A stretch of 14,066 bases of DNA, from contig DBKW01000015.1 of the NCBI GenBank assembly GCA_002298665.1, positions 234 to 14,299 on the forward strand, written 5' to 3'. Positions 6,886 through 14,000 of the stretch are shown piece after piece. How positions within the stretch are numbered: the first letter of the stretch is position 1; the number at the start of each line of letters is the position of its first letter. Below the pieces are notes generated by a model, which searched no databases, was not told where the DNA came from, and worked only from the letters and a program-made list of their open reading frames with translations. Both the position numbers and the translations under genes were made by a program. The stretch is from Verrucomicrobia bacterium UBA740 (GTDB lineage Bacteria > Verrucomicrobiota > Kiritimatiellia > RFP12 > UBA1067).

Positions 6886-7469
6886 GCCTCGATAACCTTG
6901 TCTATAAGCCCCCACTCGCGCGCCTCTTCGGCGGACATGAAATGGTCGCGGTCCGTATCCTTCACGACGTCCTCTTTCTTCTTGCCCGCATGCTGGGCGA
7001 GAATGCCGTTGAGAATGTCCTTCAAACGCAGGATCTCGCGTGCCGTGATTTCGATGTCGCTCGCCTTGCCTTCGGCGCCGCCCCAGGGCTGGTGGATCAT
7101 GATCCGCGCATGGGGCAGCGCGTAGCGCAGGCCTTTGCGTCCGGCCGTGAGAAGAACGGCGCCCATGGAGGCGGCCTGGCCGATGCAGTAGGTCGCTATC
7201 GGACAGCTGACGAACTGCATCGTGTCATAGATGGCCAATCCCGCCGTCACGCTGCCGCCCGGCGAGTTCACATAGACATTGATCTGCTTCTTGGGGTCCT
7301 GCGACTGCAGAAAGAGCAGCTGCGCAACCACCGCGTTGGCCATTTCGTCGTTCACTTCACCCGAAATGAAGACGATACGGTCTAGCAAAAGCCGCGAGTA
7401 GATGTCATACGTGCGCTCGCCGCGCCCCGTTTGCTCCACGACATAGGGTATCATATAGCCTTTTTCCAT
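6882..7469 (-). CDS. clpP: ATP-dependent Clp protease proteolytic subunit
   Basis: A 195-aa serine peptidase forming the barrel of the ClpXP protease. The catalytic triad is complete: S101 in GQAASMGA, H126 in MIHQP, and D175 in DTDRDHF, with the same Ser-to-Asp spacing as E. coli ClpP. NSPGGSVTAGLAIYDTM (68-84) is the typical oxyanion/handle region. The start is ATG at 7469, preceded by GGGAG six nt upstream; a second ATG at 7454 would give MIPYVVEQ, the usual mature N-terminus, and the few residues between could be an auto-processed propeptide. The longer in-frame extension up to 7634 is antisense-like Arg-rich sequence inside tig. The gene lies 25 nt after tig and overlaps clpX. Confidence 0.97.
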   Translation of the reverse strand: MEKGYMIPYVVEQTGRGERTYDIYSRLLLDRIVFISGEVNDEMANAVVAQLLFLQSQDPKKQINVYVNSPGGSVTAGLAIYDTMQFVSCPIATYCIGQAASMGAVLLTAGRKGLRYALPHARIMIHQPWGGAEGKASDIEITAREILRLKDILNGILAQHAGKKKEDVVKDTDRDHFMSAEEAREWGLIDKVIEA

Positions 7470-7494
7470 CGGACGCTCCCGTCTGAATGAGAAA

Positions 7495-8712
7495 TTACTT
7501 CTTCGCCTCGGCCAGAACGAGATCCAGGACCTTCTTACCCACGTCTTCGCTCGTGCCGTCCATCTTCTCGGCCTTGGCGATCGCGTCAATGACGTACCAC
7601 AGGCGCACCTGACGCACCGCGGCGTCTTCCGCATCCTTGAGAATCTTTTCGCGATTCTGCTCGAAGTAGGAGGCGTCCAGACCGGACTGCTGCGCGCGCT
7701 GCGCGATATCCGAGAGAATATAATCGCGTGTCTGGCGAACCTGTGACGCCGGAACGGCGAAATCGACCTTCTTCAACAGGAGTTCGGTGGCTTCATTCTC
7801 GCGACGCGTCGCTTCCTGTTTGTCCGCCGCCTTCTGCATCTGCTCGCGGATGTACGCCGTCAACTTCTCGATCGACTCGGCATTCTCCTTGAACTGCGGC
7901 TTGAGCTGCTCGAGAAACGCCGCGTCGTCCGGGAGAACACGGCGGCGCAGACCCTTCAGCGTCACGGTGTACACGCCCTTCTTGCCGCGCACGCCTCCCT
8001 CGAAATAATCCTTGTCGAACGCGACCGCGATGTCCGCCTTCGTCTCGCCGACCTTCATGCCCTTCAGCGCCGCGAGAATTTCCGGGATGAAGCGCCCTTC
8101 CGAAAGCTGCGTCCAGAAGCCCTTGCCTTCCGCCAACATCTTCGCTGCCGGCGCGAATTCGAGAACCGACTTGCCGTCGATCGTTCCGGAATAGTCGATT
8201 TGCACGAAATCGCCTTCGTTTGCCGCGTCGCCTTCCGTCGCGTCCTCATACTTCGCGCAGGCCTCGCGCAACTTGTCCACCTGCGCCTGGACGTCCGCAT
8301 CCTTGACCGTCACGTCGTTGAAGGTCATTTTCAGACCCTTGTAGGTCGGGACCTTGAAAGCCGGCTTGACCTCGACAACCACGGAAATCGTCGCGCCGTT
8401 CGCGTCGTGCTTGATCTCCTTCAGCTCCGCCAGCGCGACATAGGAGTCCGCCAGGTTCGCATCCTTGAGCGCGGCGCCCAAATTGCCCGACACGAGTTTC
8501 TCGCGGATCTTGTCCTCGAGCATCGCGCCAAAATTCTTGCGAATCAAAGCCAAGGGAACCTTCCCCGGACGGAATCCGGGCAACTGCGCCTCGCGCACAA
8601 ACTGCTTTTCGACATCTTTCACGGCCGCATTCGCCGCATCCGCATCAAGCTCAAACGTGAGCTGCACCTGACAATTGTCCAAATTCTTCGTTTCGGTCTT
8701 CATATCTATCAT
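7495..8712 (-). CDS. tig: Trigger factor (ribosome-associated chaperone)
   Basis: A 405-aa protein with the three trigger-factor domains. The N-terminal ribosome-docking domain has the signature GFRPGKVP at 46-53 (normally GFRxGKxP). An FKBP-like prolyl isomerase domain lies at about 166-258 (EGDFVQIDYSGTIDG, then RFIPEILAALKGMKVGE). The C-terminal substrate cradle is a long helical region. It is slightly short against the common 430-450 aa. It heads the operon with clpP and clpX, a frequent arrangement joining co-translational folding to degradation. Two starts are possible: ATG at 8712, three nt from AGGAG, or ATG at 8703, twelve nt from it; neither spacing is ideal. The longer is given. 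Confidence 0.95.
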   Translation of the reverse strand: MIDMKTETKNLDNCQVQLTFELDADAANAAVKDVEKQFVREAQLPGFRPGKVPLALIRKNFGAMLEDKIREKLVSGNLGAALKDANLADSYVALAELKEIKHDANGATISVVVEVKPAFKVPTYKGLKMTFNDVTVKDADVQAQVDKLREACAKYEDATEGDAANEGDFVQIDYSGTIDGKSVLEFAPAAKMLAEGKGFWTQLSEGRFIPEILAALKGMKVGETKADIAVAFDKDYFEGGVRGKKGVYTVTLKGLRRRVLPDDAAFLEQLKPQFKENAESIEKLTAYIREQMQKAADKQEATRRENEATELLLKKVDFAVPASQVRQTRDYILSDIAQRAQQSGLDASYFEQNREKILKDAEDAAVRQVRLWYVIDAIAKAEKMDGTSEDVGKKVLDLVLAEAKK

Positions 8713-8741
8713 ATACTCCTATGAGTGGTGTACAAACACAT

Positions 8742-8750
8742 ATTTTATCA
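8742..8750 (-). promoter_or_regulatory. Extended -10 promoter of the tig-clpPX operon
   Basis: On the minus strand TGA precedes TAAAAT (8747-8742), one mismatch from TATAAT, with a TGn extension. No good -35 is seen at 16-18 bp. Transcription would start near 8735, giving a leader of about 22 nt that contains the AGGAG Shine-Dalgarno at 8720-8716. Read-through from the tRNA promoter may add to expression. Confidence 0.5.
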
Positions 8751-8791
8751 TATTTTTCGCGTTTTGGGGAGAGCCTGGCGAAAAAAACCGC

Positions 8792-8815
8792 AAAAAAAGC
8801 ACGACTCACTATGCC
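8792..8815 (-). terminator. Candidate intrinsic terminator after tRNA-Arg
   Basis: Eight nt downstream of the tRNA 3' end on the minus strand, GGCAT (8815-8811) can pair with GTGCT (8802-8798, two G-U pairs) around an 8-nt loop, followed at once by T residues down to 8792. A second T7 run lies at 8787-8781. The stem is weak, so partial read-through into tig is plausible. Confidence 0.4.
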
Positions 8816-8822
8816 GATTTAC

Positions 8823-8899
8823 TGGTGGGACTGGGGAGAATCGAACTCCCAACCTACGGTTTAGGAAACCGTCGCTCTGTCCAGTTGAGCTACAATCCC
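8823..8899 (-). tRNA. tRNA-Arg (anticodon CCU)
   Basis: A complete 77-nt cloverleaf. The acceptor stem GGGATTG pairs with CAGTCCC (one T-G wobble), followed by discriminator A and encoded CCA. The D arm has GCTC/GAGC, the anticodon stem ACGGT/ACCGT encloses the loop TTCCTAA with anticodon CCT at 34-36, the variable loop is AGGTT, and the T arm is GGGAG/CTCCC around TTCGATT. The anticodon reads the AGG arginine codon. The gene has its own promoter and lies between a glycosyltransferase-like gene and tig, all on the minus strand. There is no duplicated 3' end in the window, so no sign of use as an integration site. Confidence 0.96.
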
Positions 8900-8913
8900 A
8901 AAATTTGACGTAT

Positions 8914-8943
8914 ATTATACCACGATTAGCCCAGGAAGAGCAA
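8914..8943 (-). promoter_or_regulatory. Promoter of tRNA-Arg
   Basis: On the minus strand a perfect TATAAT (8919-8914) with TGG directly upstream is preceded by TTGCTC (8943-8938) at an 18-bp spacing. The predicted start near 8907 is about 8 nt before the mature tRNA 5' end, a normal short tRNA leader. Confidence 0.7.
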
Positions 8944-8964
8944 GGGGAAAGCGTCCGGGTCTTT

Positions 8965-8979
8965 AAAATGGCTGGCCAT
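8965..8979 (-). terminator. Weak candidate terminator after the glycosyltransferase-like gene
   Basis: Just past the TAG stop, minus-strand ATGG-CCAG-CCAT (8979-8968) can form a 4-bp hairpin followed by three more T residues. The stem is very short, so this is only suggestive. Confidence 0.25.
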
Positions 8980-8983
8980 CCGC

Positions 8984-9796
8984 CTAGGAAAGCCGCTCCG
9001 GATTGAACGCGGCATTGTTCGACCGGAATGAATCATCATAGCGCGCATGGGCAAAAACGCCTTCCGAAACCGCTACTGGGAACGCCTGCTTCCGCCACCA
9101 TGCCCCGCGATTCAGCACGATTTCAGGTACATAGCGCCCGTTGAGCGTGGCGGACCCCGCCTTGTGCGCGTCTATCCAATCAAATACCTTCAATATGAAG
9201 TCCCGCGAGGCCGCAAAGGGCTGATCCGTATAGTCGATAAAGGCGGATGTCGACAAAAAGAGGCTCCCATCGCGCCGAAAAACATCCGGAAAGCGCGCCG
9301 CTGGGTTCTCGTACGCATCCACCGCGCGCCCCTTGAGCTGGGCCGCCTTTCTGGGACGCAGCCAACGCCGCATAAGGCGCCCCAGTCCCGGGCCCCAATA
9401 GCGGTTGAACTTCATTTTGTCCGAGAATCCCGGCTCGAAACGATTGCGCAACCTCACCCACTCGACGCGACCGTTCCGAAGCGCCGAAAACGCATCCGAG
9501 AGGCACGCCGCGAGCACATCCGGCGCCACGCAAACCGGATTGTCATTCTGGCAACTGACGACAATATCCCCCGAAAGGGACTTGAGAAGCGCGTGCGTTC
9601 CGCCTAAAATCCCCAAATTCTCCGACGTGCCGCGGGCCTCGAAGCCGAATTGGGCGGCTAGCGCCCGGTCTTCGTCGGAAATCTCATTGAACCAAATAAC
9701 CCGCTCGTCCACATACGGCAAAAGTGCCGCGTAGGAACGCAACGTGCGCGTCAAAGTCTTGTGCGCATGCCAGGAAAGAATGCCCAATGAAACCAT
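8984..9796 (-). CDS. Glycosyltransferase-like protein (GT-A fold suspected)
   Basis: A 270-aa soluble protein that I cannot place in a named family. The N-terminus MVSLGILSWHAHKTLTRTL resembles the first strand-helix of GT-A glycosyltransferases. The segment ENLGILGGTHALLKS (59-73) followed by GDIVVSCQNDNPV (76-88) looks like the nucleotide-sugar region ending in a DXD-like N-D-N at 84-86. The second half is rich in Arg, Trp and Tyr (for example RLMRRWLRPRK), which could be acceptor- or membrane-surface-binding. It has no signal peptide or clear membrane helix. It is a single-gene unit with its own promoter, and the gene before it is an unrelated family 2 glycosyltransferase. A surface-polysaccharide role is inference. 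Confidence 0.7.
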   Translation of the reverse strand: MVSLGILSWHAHKTLTRTLRSYAALLPYVDERVIWFNEISDEDRALAAQFGFEARGTSENLGILGGTHALLKSLSGDIVVSCQNDNPVCVAPDVLAACLSDAFSALRNGRVEWVRLRNRFEPGFSDKMKFNRYWGPGLGRLMRRWLRPRKAAQLKGRAVDAYENPAARFPDVFRRDGSLFLSTSAFIDYTDQPFAASRDFILKVFDWIDAHKAGSATLNGRYVPEIVLNRGAWWRKQAFPVAVSEGVFAHARYDDSFRSNNAAFNPERLS

Positions 9797-9804
9797 AGAC
9801 CCTT

Positions 9805-9834
9805 ATTTTACCAAAATGCCGCGTCTCTTGTCTA
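9805..9834 (-). promoter_or_regulatory. Promoter of the glycosyltransferase-like gene, near-leaderless
   Basis: On the minus strand TAGACA (9834-9829, one mismatch from TTGACA) and TAAAAT (9810-9805, one mismatch) are 18 bp apart, with TGG directly before the -10. Only 8 nt separate the -10 from the ATG at 9796, so transcription should start at or within a few nt of the start codon. The spacer is occupied by one arm of an 11-bp inverted repeat. Confidence 0.65.
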
Positions 9835-9870
9835 GCCCCGCGTCCCTATTCGCCCAAAAACGCGGCATTT
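9814..9870. repeat. 11-bp inverted repeat across the promoter
   Basis: AAATGCCGCGT (9814-9824) and ACGCGGCATTT (9860-9870) are perfect reverse complements 35 bp apart. The first arm lies between the -35 and -10 of the promoter above; the second lies upstream of it. Read on the minus strand, the stem is followed by TTTTGG, so it could also act as a weak terminator for the operon ending at 10035. Operator or terminator cannot be separated by eye. Confidence 0.5.
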
Positions 9871-10034
9871 CGCCCGAAATCAGGAGTTAGCCGGCGGGAG
9901 CCGGACAAAATTCCCACGGGATTTTATCTGAATCCCCGTTGGACATTGTTTCTTTCCCGCGGGGAAATGCAAGCCGCCCAGCGGTCGCACCCGTGCCCCC
10001 TTCTCGGCGCTCCTTCACCAAGGGCTCCGTCTGA

Positions 10035-10823
10035 TCAATCCCCGCTTGGCCGGCGGCGAAAGACAAAGCCCCAGATTTTGAAGAAATACTTCAAATAAAT
10101 GAGCGGCAGGCAGCTCCAATATCCATTGGCGCGCAACGCGCGGAGATCCTCGCGGTTGATCTCGACGTTGCTCTTGATGCCCGCCGTCGAAGCGCCCCCC
10201 AGGCGCATTACAACCACGCAGCGCGGCAAATAACGCGTACGCGCCTTGTGCTTCCACAAAAACCGCATTACAAGCTCGAAATCCGCGCAAATGCGATAAT
10301 CAAGCGAATACGCGCCATAGCGCGCGAACAGTTCGCGCCGGCAATAGAAACTCGGATGCGGCACCATCACGGCAAAGCGAAACATCCACGGACGAAACGC
10401 CCGCGCCGAGCAATACCGAACCGTCGGACCGCCCAATTCGCGCACAAAACGAATGTCCGCGTAAACCGCGTCCACATCCTCCGTGAAAGCATTGGCAATC
10501 GCGGCGAGCGTGGTGTCGTCCGCCAAGACATCGTCCGCATTCAAAATGCCGACGATATCGCCCGTTGCAATGGCGATCCCCTTATTTATGGCATCATACA
10601 TGCCCTTGTCGCGACCACTCGTCCAGCGGACCTCGAGTTTGGGATTCTGGCGTACCGCGTCCGAAGCCACGAACGCGGCGATTTGAGCGAGGGTGCCATC
10701 CGTCGATCCCCCGTCCATGATCAGATACTCGATTTCCGCGTTCTTTTGCCGCGCTACGCTTGCGAGTGTCTCGCCGATTGTCTTTTCGACGTTGTAGCAG
10801 GCGGTTATGAGAGATATTTTCAT
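10035..10823 (-). CDS. Family 2 glycosyltransferase
   Basis: A 262-aa GT-A enzyme expected to transfer a sugar from a nucleotide donor onto a polysaccharide, lipid or protein acceptor. MKISLITACYNVEKTIGETL is the typical GT2 N-terminus, MDGGSTDGT (36-44) the nucleotide-binding loop, SGRDKGMYDAINKGI (69-83) the following conserved stretch, and NADD (95-98) the metal-binding DXD equivalent. VMVPHPSFYCRREL and YRICADFELVMR fit the acceptor half of WcaA/WcaE-like enzymes. There is a short hydrophobic stretch near the C-terminus, then basic residues, possibly for membrane contact. It is the last gene of the operon, 7 nt after the phosphatase stop and without a clear Shine-Dalgarno. The acceptor and sugar are unknown. 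Confidence 0.92.
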   Translation of the reverse strand: MKISLITACYNVEKTIGETLASVARQKNAEIEYLIMDGGSTDGTLAQIAAFVASDAVRQNPKLEVRWTSGRDKGMYDAINKGIAIATGDIVGILNADDVLADDTTLAAIANAFTEDVDAVYADIRFVRELGGPTVRYCSARAFRPWMFRFAVMVPHPSFYCRRELFARYGAYSLDYRICADFELVMRFLWKHKARTRYLPRCVVVMRLGGASTAGIKSNVEINREDLRALRANGYWSCLPLIYLKYFFKIWGFVFRRRPSGD

Positions 10824-10830
10824 GTTTTGT

Positions 10831-11316
10831 CTAGGTATTTTCCCGATTCACCGACTTTGGACGCTGCGCCGGGGCGGGCAGGGACGCGAGAAGCGCCTGG
10901 CACCCCCTTTGAACATCGCGATAGGTTTCCTCGAAATTTCCCGTATACCAGGGGTCGGCGATATCGCCCGTCTCGCCTGCGAAGGAGAGGAGCTTGCGGA
11001 TTTTGCCGCGGTCGGCCGGGTAAACGCGCGCCTTGAGATCCGCCTCGTTCGCCGCGTCCATGCCGATCAGCCAGTCGTAGCGCCCGGCGTCCGCCGCGGT
11101 GAAAAGCCACGCCGCGCGCGGCGTAAAAGGGATGCCCTCCCGCTGCAAAATGCGCCGCGTGCCGCGATGGATGTCGCTCCCGAGTTCGTCCGTATGAAGC
11201 GCCGCGGAATCCACGGCGACATCGTCCCGTCCGGCGCGCCGCAAGAGGTCCTTCATGACGAATTCCGCCATGGGCGAGCGGCAGATGTTGCCGTGGCACA
11301 GAAAGAGTATGTTCAT
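10831..11316 (-). CDS. Low-molecular-weight protein-tyrosine phosphatase
   Basis: A 161-aa cytoplasmic phosphatase. The P-loop is at the very N-terminus, CHGNICRS (7-14), a CX5R motif with nucleophile C7 and R13. The general acid is D121 in DPWY, as usual for the family, and length is normal. It removes phosphate from tyrosines of protein substrates; in bacteria, relatives such as Wzb counteract tyrosine autokinases that control capsule export, and others resemble arsenate reductases. The DPWY motif and the glycosyltransferase neighbour favour the phosphatase role, but no tyrosine kinase is in the window. It starts three nt after the stop of the symporter gene, so it is probably translationally coupled. 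Confidence 0.92.
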   Translation of the reverse strand: MNILFLCHGNICRSPMAEFVMKDLLRRAGRDDVAVDSAALHTDELGSDIHRGTRRILQREGIPFTPRAAWLFTAADAGRYDWLIGMDAANEADLKARVYPADRGKIRKLLSFAGETGDIADPWYTGNFEETYRDVQRGCQALLASLPAPAQRPKSVNRENT

Positions 11317-11319
11317 CGC

Positions 11320-12645
11320 TCAGGACACGAAACGTTGCACGACGCCCGTCACGAAGATGACGAGCATGAGCGCCGGGATGGCGTAAAGATAGTAGGGGCG
11401 AAGCCAATCCGGGAGCTTCCACCCCGCCCCCGTGGAAACTTCGCGGCGGAAGTTCGCCCACCCCCAGCCCCACGCGGCGTTGGACGCGAAAAGTCCCTGA
11501 ATGAGCGCCCCGAGCGGTAGCCAGACCTGGCTCACGGCGAAATCCTCCCAGTCCAGCACCCCGTCCCACATCACGCAGGGCATCGCGCACAGAGCCACCC
11601 CCACGCCCACGAAAAGGGACGCCTTGCGGCGCGAAAAGCTCTTCAGTTCCATGAGCGCGGCGATGAGGCTTTCGAAAACGGCGATGACCGTCGTGAAGGC
11701 GGCGAACGCCAGGAACAGGAAGAACGCGGCGCCCCAGAGGCGGCCGCCCGCCATTTGGGCGAATACCTGGGGAAGCGCGACAAAGATGAGCCCCGGACCT
11801 TGCGTATAGGGGACGCCGTACGTCGAGCAGACGGGGAAGATGACCAGTCCGGCGAGGAACGCAACGAACGTGTCGATCGCGATGATCCAGATGGACTCCT
11901 TCACGAGCGTATGTTCCTTGCCGATGTAGCTGCCGCAAATCGCCATGGATCCCGCGCCCAGCGAAAGCGTGAAGAAGGCCTGCCCCATCGCCTCGAACGT
12001 CGCCCGCAGGGGGTGTTCCATGAACTTGGCCCAGTCCGGCTTCAGGTAGAAGGCCAGCCCCTCCGCGGCGCCCGGCAGGGTGACGGCGCGCACGACCAGT
12101 ATGCACAAAAGGACGAGAAGCGAAATCATCATCCACTTCGTTGCGCGCTCCACGCCCTTCACGACCCCCATAAGGCAGACAAGCGTGGAAACGGCGACCG
12201 TGCCGATCGTCAGCGCGGCGCAAAACGGACGGTTCGCCGTCAGCGCCTTGAACGCGCCGCCGAAGTCCGCCGTCGGTCGGGTGTCGAAGACGAAATCGCC
12301 CGTGTACTTCACGAGCCAGCCGGCGACGTCCGTATAGTAGATCATCAGGACGAAGGGCCCCGTCGCGACAAGGACGCCCAGGACGCGCCAGAAGCGCTTC
12401 CACCCCGGCGGCGCCAAAACGGGCAGGGCGGCGGCGAGGCTCCGGTTCGCGCCGCGCCCGATGCCCAGCTCGGCCATCAGAAGCGGCAGCCCCAACAGGA
12501 AGAGGAAGGCGAAATAGACGACGACGAACGCCGCGCCCCCGTTGTTGCCGACTATGTAGGGAAATCGCCACACGTTCCCCAGCCCCACGGCGCACCCCGC
12601 CGCCAGCATCAGGAAACCCAGACGGTTGCTCAAGCTTTCGCGCAT
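11320..12645 (-). CDS. Neurotransmitter:sodium symporter (SNF) paralogue 1
   Basis: A 441-aa inner-membrane Na+-coupled symporter of the LeuT/MhsT/Tyt1 type, with about eleven predicted helices, the short form common in bacteria. The TM1 signature AAGCAVGLGNVWRFPY (15-30) carries the Na+- and substrate-binding unwound region; FVLMIYYTDVAGW is TM3, CGSYIGKEH the conserved TM6-7 loop region and YTQGPGLIFVALP the TM7-8 area. Likely substrates are amino acids, but specificity cannot be read. GGAGGAGGAG lies just upstream of the ATG, a strong Shine-Dalgarno, unlike its partner. It starts 22 nt after the stop of the paralogue at 12668. The two are the same length and align without gaps over most of their length. 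Confidence 0.95.
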   Translation of the reverse strand: MRESLSNRLGFLMLAAGCAVGLGNVWRFPYIVGNNGGAAFVVVYFAFLFLLGLPLLMAELGIGRGANRSLAAALPVLAPPGWKRFWRVLGVLVATGPFVLMIYYTDVAGWLVKYTGDFVFDTRPTADFGGAFKALTANRPFCAALTIGTVAVSTLVCLMGVVKGVERATKWMMISLLVLLCILVVRAVTLPGAAEGLAFYLKPDWAKFMEHPLRATFEAMGQAFFTLSLGAGSMAICGSYIGKEHTLVKESIWIIAIDTFVAFLAGLVIFPVCSTYGVPYTQGPGLIFVALPQVFAQMAGGRLWGAAFFLFLAFAAFTTVIAVFESLIAALMELKSFSRRKASLFVGVGVALCAMPCVMWDGVLDWEDFAVSQVWLPLGALIQGLFASNAAWGWGWANFRREVSTGAGWKLPDWLRPYYLYAIPALMLVIFVTGVVQRFVS

Positions 12646-12667
12646 GACTCCTCCTCCCCGTTGTGCG

Positions 12668-13993
12668 TCAGGACGCGAACTTCTGGTAGATGCCCATCAC
12701 GAAGATGACCAGGACAAGTATCGGTATGACGATCGTGTAGTGCCACCGGAACCAGTCCGGCAGGCCCCAGCCCGCCCCCGTCGACACTTCGCGGCGGAAG
12801 TTCTCCCAGCCCCAGCCCCACTTCGAGTTGACGGCGAAGAGCCCCATCACAAGCGACCCGAGCGGCAGCCAAACCTGGCTCACGGCGAAATCCTCCCAGT
12901 CCAGAACCCCGTCCCACAGCACGCACGGCAGGGCGCACAGGGCGATCGCCGGCCCGACGAGCGCCGCGGCCTTCACGCGCGACCAGTTTAAGGAGTCCAT
13001 CAAGCCGGCTATGAGGCTTTCGATGACCGCGATGATCGTCGTGAGCGCGGCGAACGCCAGGAACAGGAAGAATATCGCGCCCCAGACGACCCCGCCCGTC
13101 ATGCGCGCGAAAACCTCGGGCAGCGCCACGAAGATGAGCCCCGGACCCTGCGTGTAGGCGACGCCGTAGGCGGAGCACGCCGGGAAAATCACAAGCCCCG
13201 CCATGAACGCGACAAACGTGTCGATGACGATGATCCAGATGGACTCCTTCGCGAGCGAATGCTCCTTGCCGATGTAGCTGCCGCAGATCGTCATCGCCCC
13301 GACGCCCAGGGAAAGGGTGAAGAACGCCTGCCCCATCGCGTCGAACGCGGCCTGGACGGGATGTTCCATGAACCGTCCCCAATCGGGTCTCAGGTAGAAG
13401 TCGAGACCTTCCGCCGCGCCGGGCAGGGTGACCGCCCGCACGACGAGCGCGCCCAGAAGGACGAGAAGCGAAATCATCATCCACTTCGTCACGCGCTCCA
13501 CCCCCCTCACCACGCCGAGAAGGCAGATGACGGTGGAAAACGCCACCACGCCCAGCATGTACTTCGCACAGAGCGCCTTGTTCGCGAGAAGGCCGCCGAA
13601 CGCCGCGGGGAAGTCCTTCGCGGGGGCGGTGTTCGTCGCATAGTCCGCCGTGTATTTCACGAGCCACCCGGCCACGTCCGTGTAGTAGATCATCAGCACA
13701 AAGCACCCGGCGGCGATCAAAAAGCCCATCTTGTGCCAGAAGCGCTTCGTCTTCTCAGGCGCCAGCAGGGCCAGCGACTCCGTCACGCAACGCCTGGCGG
13801 CGCGCCCGTTGGCGAGTTCGGACGTCAACAGGGGGAACCCCAGCAGCAGCAGGAAGGCGAAATACACCAATACGAAGGCCGCCCCGCCGTTCTTGCCCAC
13901 GATGTACGGAAAACGCCATACGTTGCCGAGTCCGACGGCACAGCCGGCCGCCATCATCAGGAACCCCAACCGATTACTTAGTTTTTCTCTCAT
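12668..13993 (-). CDS. Neurotransmitter:sodium symporter (SNF) paralogue 2
   Basis: A 441-aa symporter closely similar to the next gene, with TM1 signature AAGCAVGLGNVWRFPY and the same MIYYTDVAGWLVKYT, CGSYIGKEH and FRREVSTGAGW stretches. Differences cluster in the loop after TM2 (NGRAARRCVTESLA against IGRGANRSLAAALP), the extracellular stretch around 117-150 and the last helix. By eye identity is roughly two thirds. The ATG at 13993 gives an N-terminus identical in register to the paralogue; the in-frame ATG at 14044 would add 17 residues upstream of the predicted transcription start. It is the first gene of the four-gene operon. No Shine-Dalgarno is present; see the promoter. Confidence 0.95.
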   Translation of the reverse strand: MREKLSNRLGFLMMAAGCAVGLGNVWRFPYIVGKNGGAAFVLVYFAFLLLLGFPLLTSELANGRAARRCVTESLALLAPEKTKRFWHKMGFLIAAGCFVLMIYYTDVAGWLVKYTADYATNTAPAKDFPAAFGGLLANKALCAKYMLGVVAFSTVICLLGVVRGVERVTKWMMISLLVLLGALVVRAVTLPGAAEGLDFYLRPDWGRFMEHPVQAAFDAMGQAFFTLSLGVGAMTICGSYIGKEHSLAKESIWIIVIDTFVAFMAGLVIFPACSAYGVAYTQGPGLIFVALPEVFARMTGGVVWGAIFFLFLAFAALTTIIAVIESLIAGLMDSLNWSRVKAAALVGPAIALCALPCVLWDGVLDWEDFAVSQVWLPLGSLVMGLFAVNSKWGWGWENFRREVSTGAGWGLPDWFRWHYTIVIPILVLVIFVMGIYQKFAS

Positions 13994-14000
13994 GGCTGAA

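Noticed and set aside
8823..8899. tRNA gene as an integration (attachment) site
   Set aside because: No second copy of the tRNA 3' end and no integrase or mobile gene in the window.
9953..9967. Perfect 6-bp hairpin TTTCCC/GGGAAA with a 3-nt loop as terminator of the operon ending at 10035
   Set aside because: No T tract follows on either strand, and a short stem with a 3-nt loop alone is weak evidence.
10820..12595. A 591-codon open frame on the minus strand overlapping symporter 1 and the phosphatase
   Set aside because: It is a different frame of two clear genes; its translation is Arg/Gly/His-rich with no family pattern, as expected from GC-rich codon shadowing.
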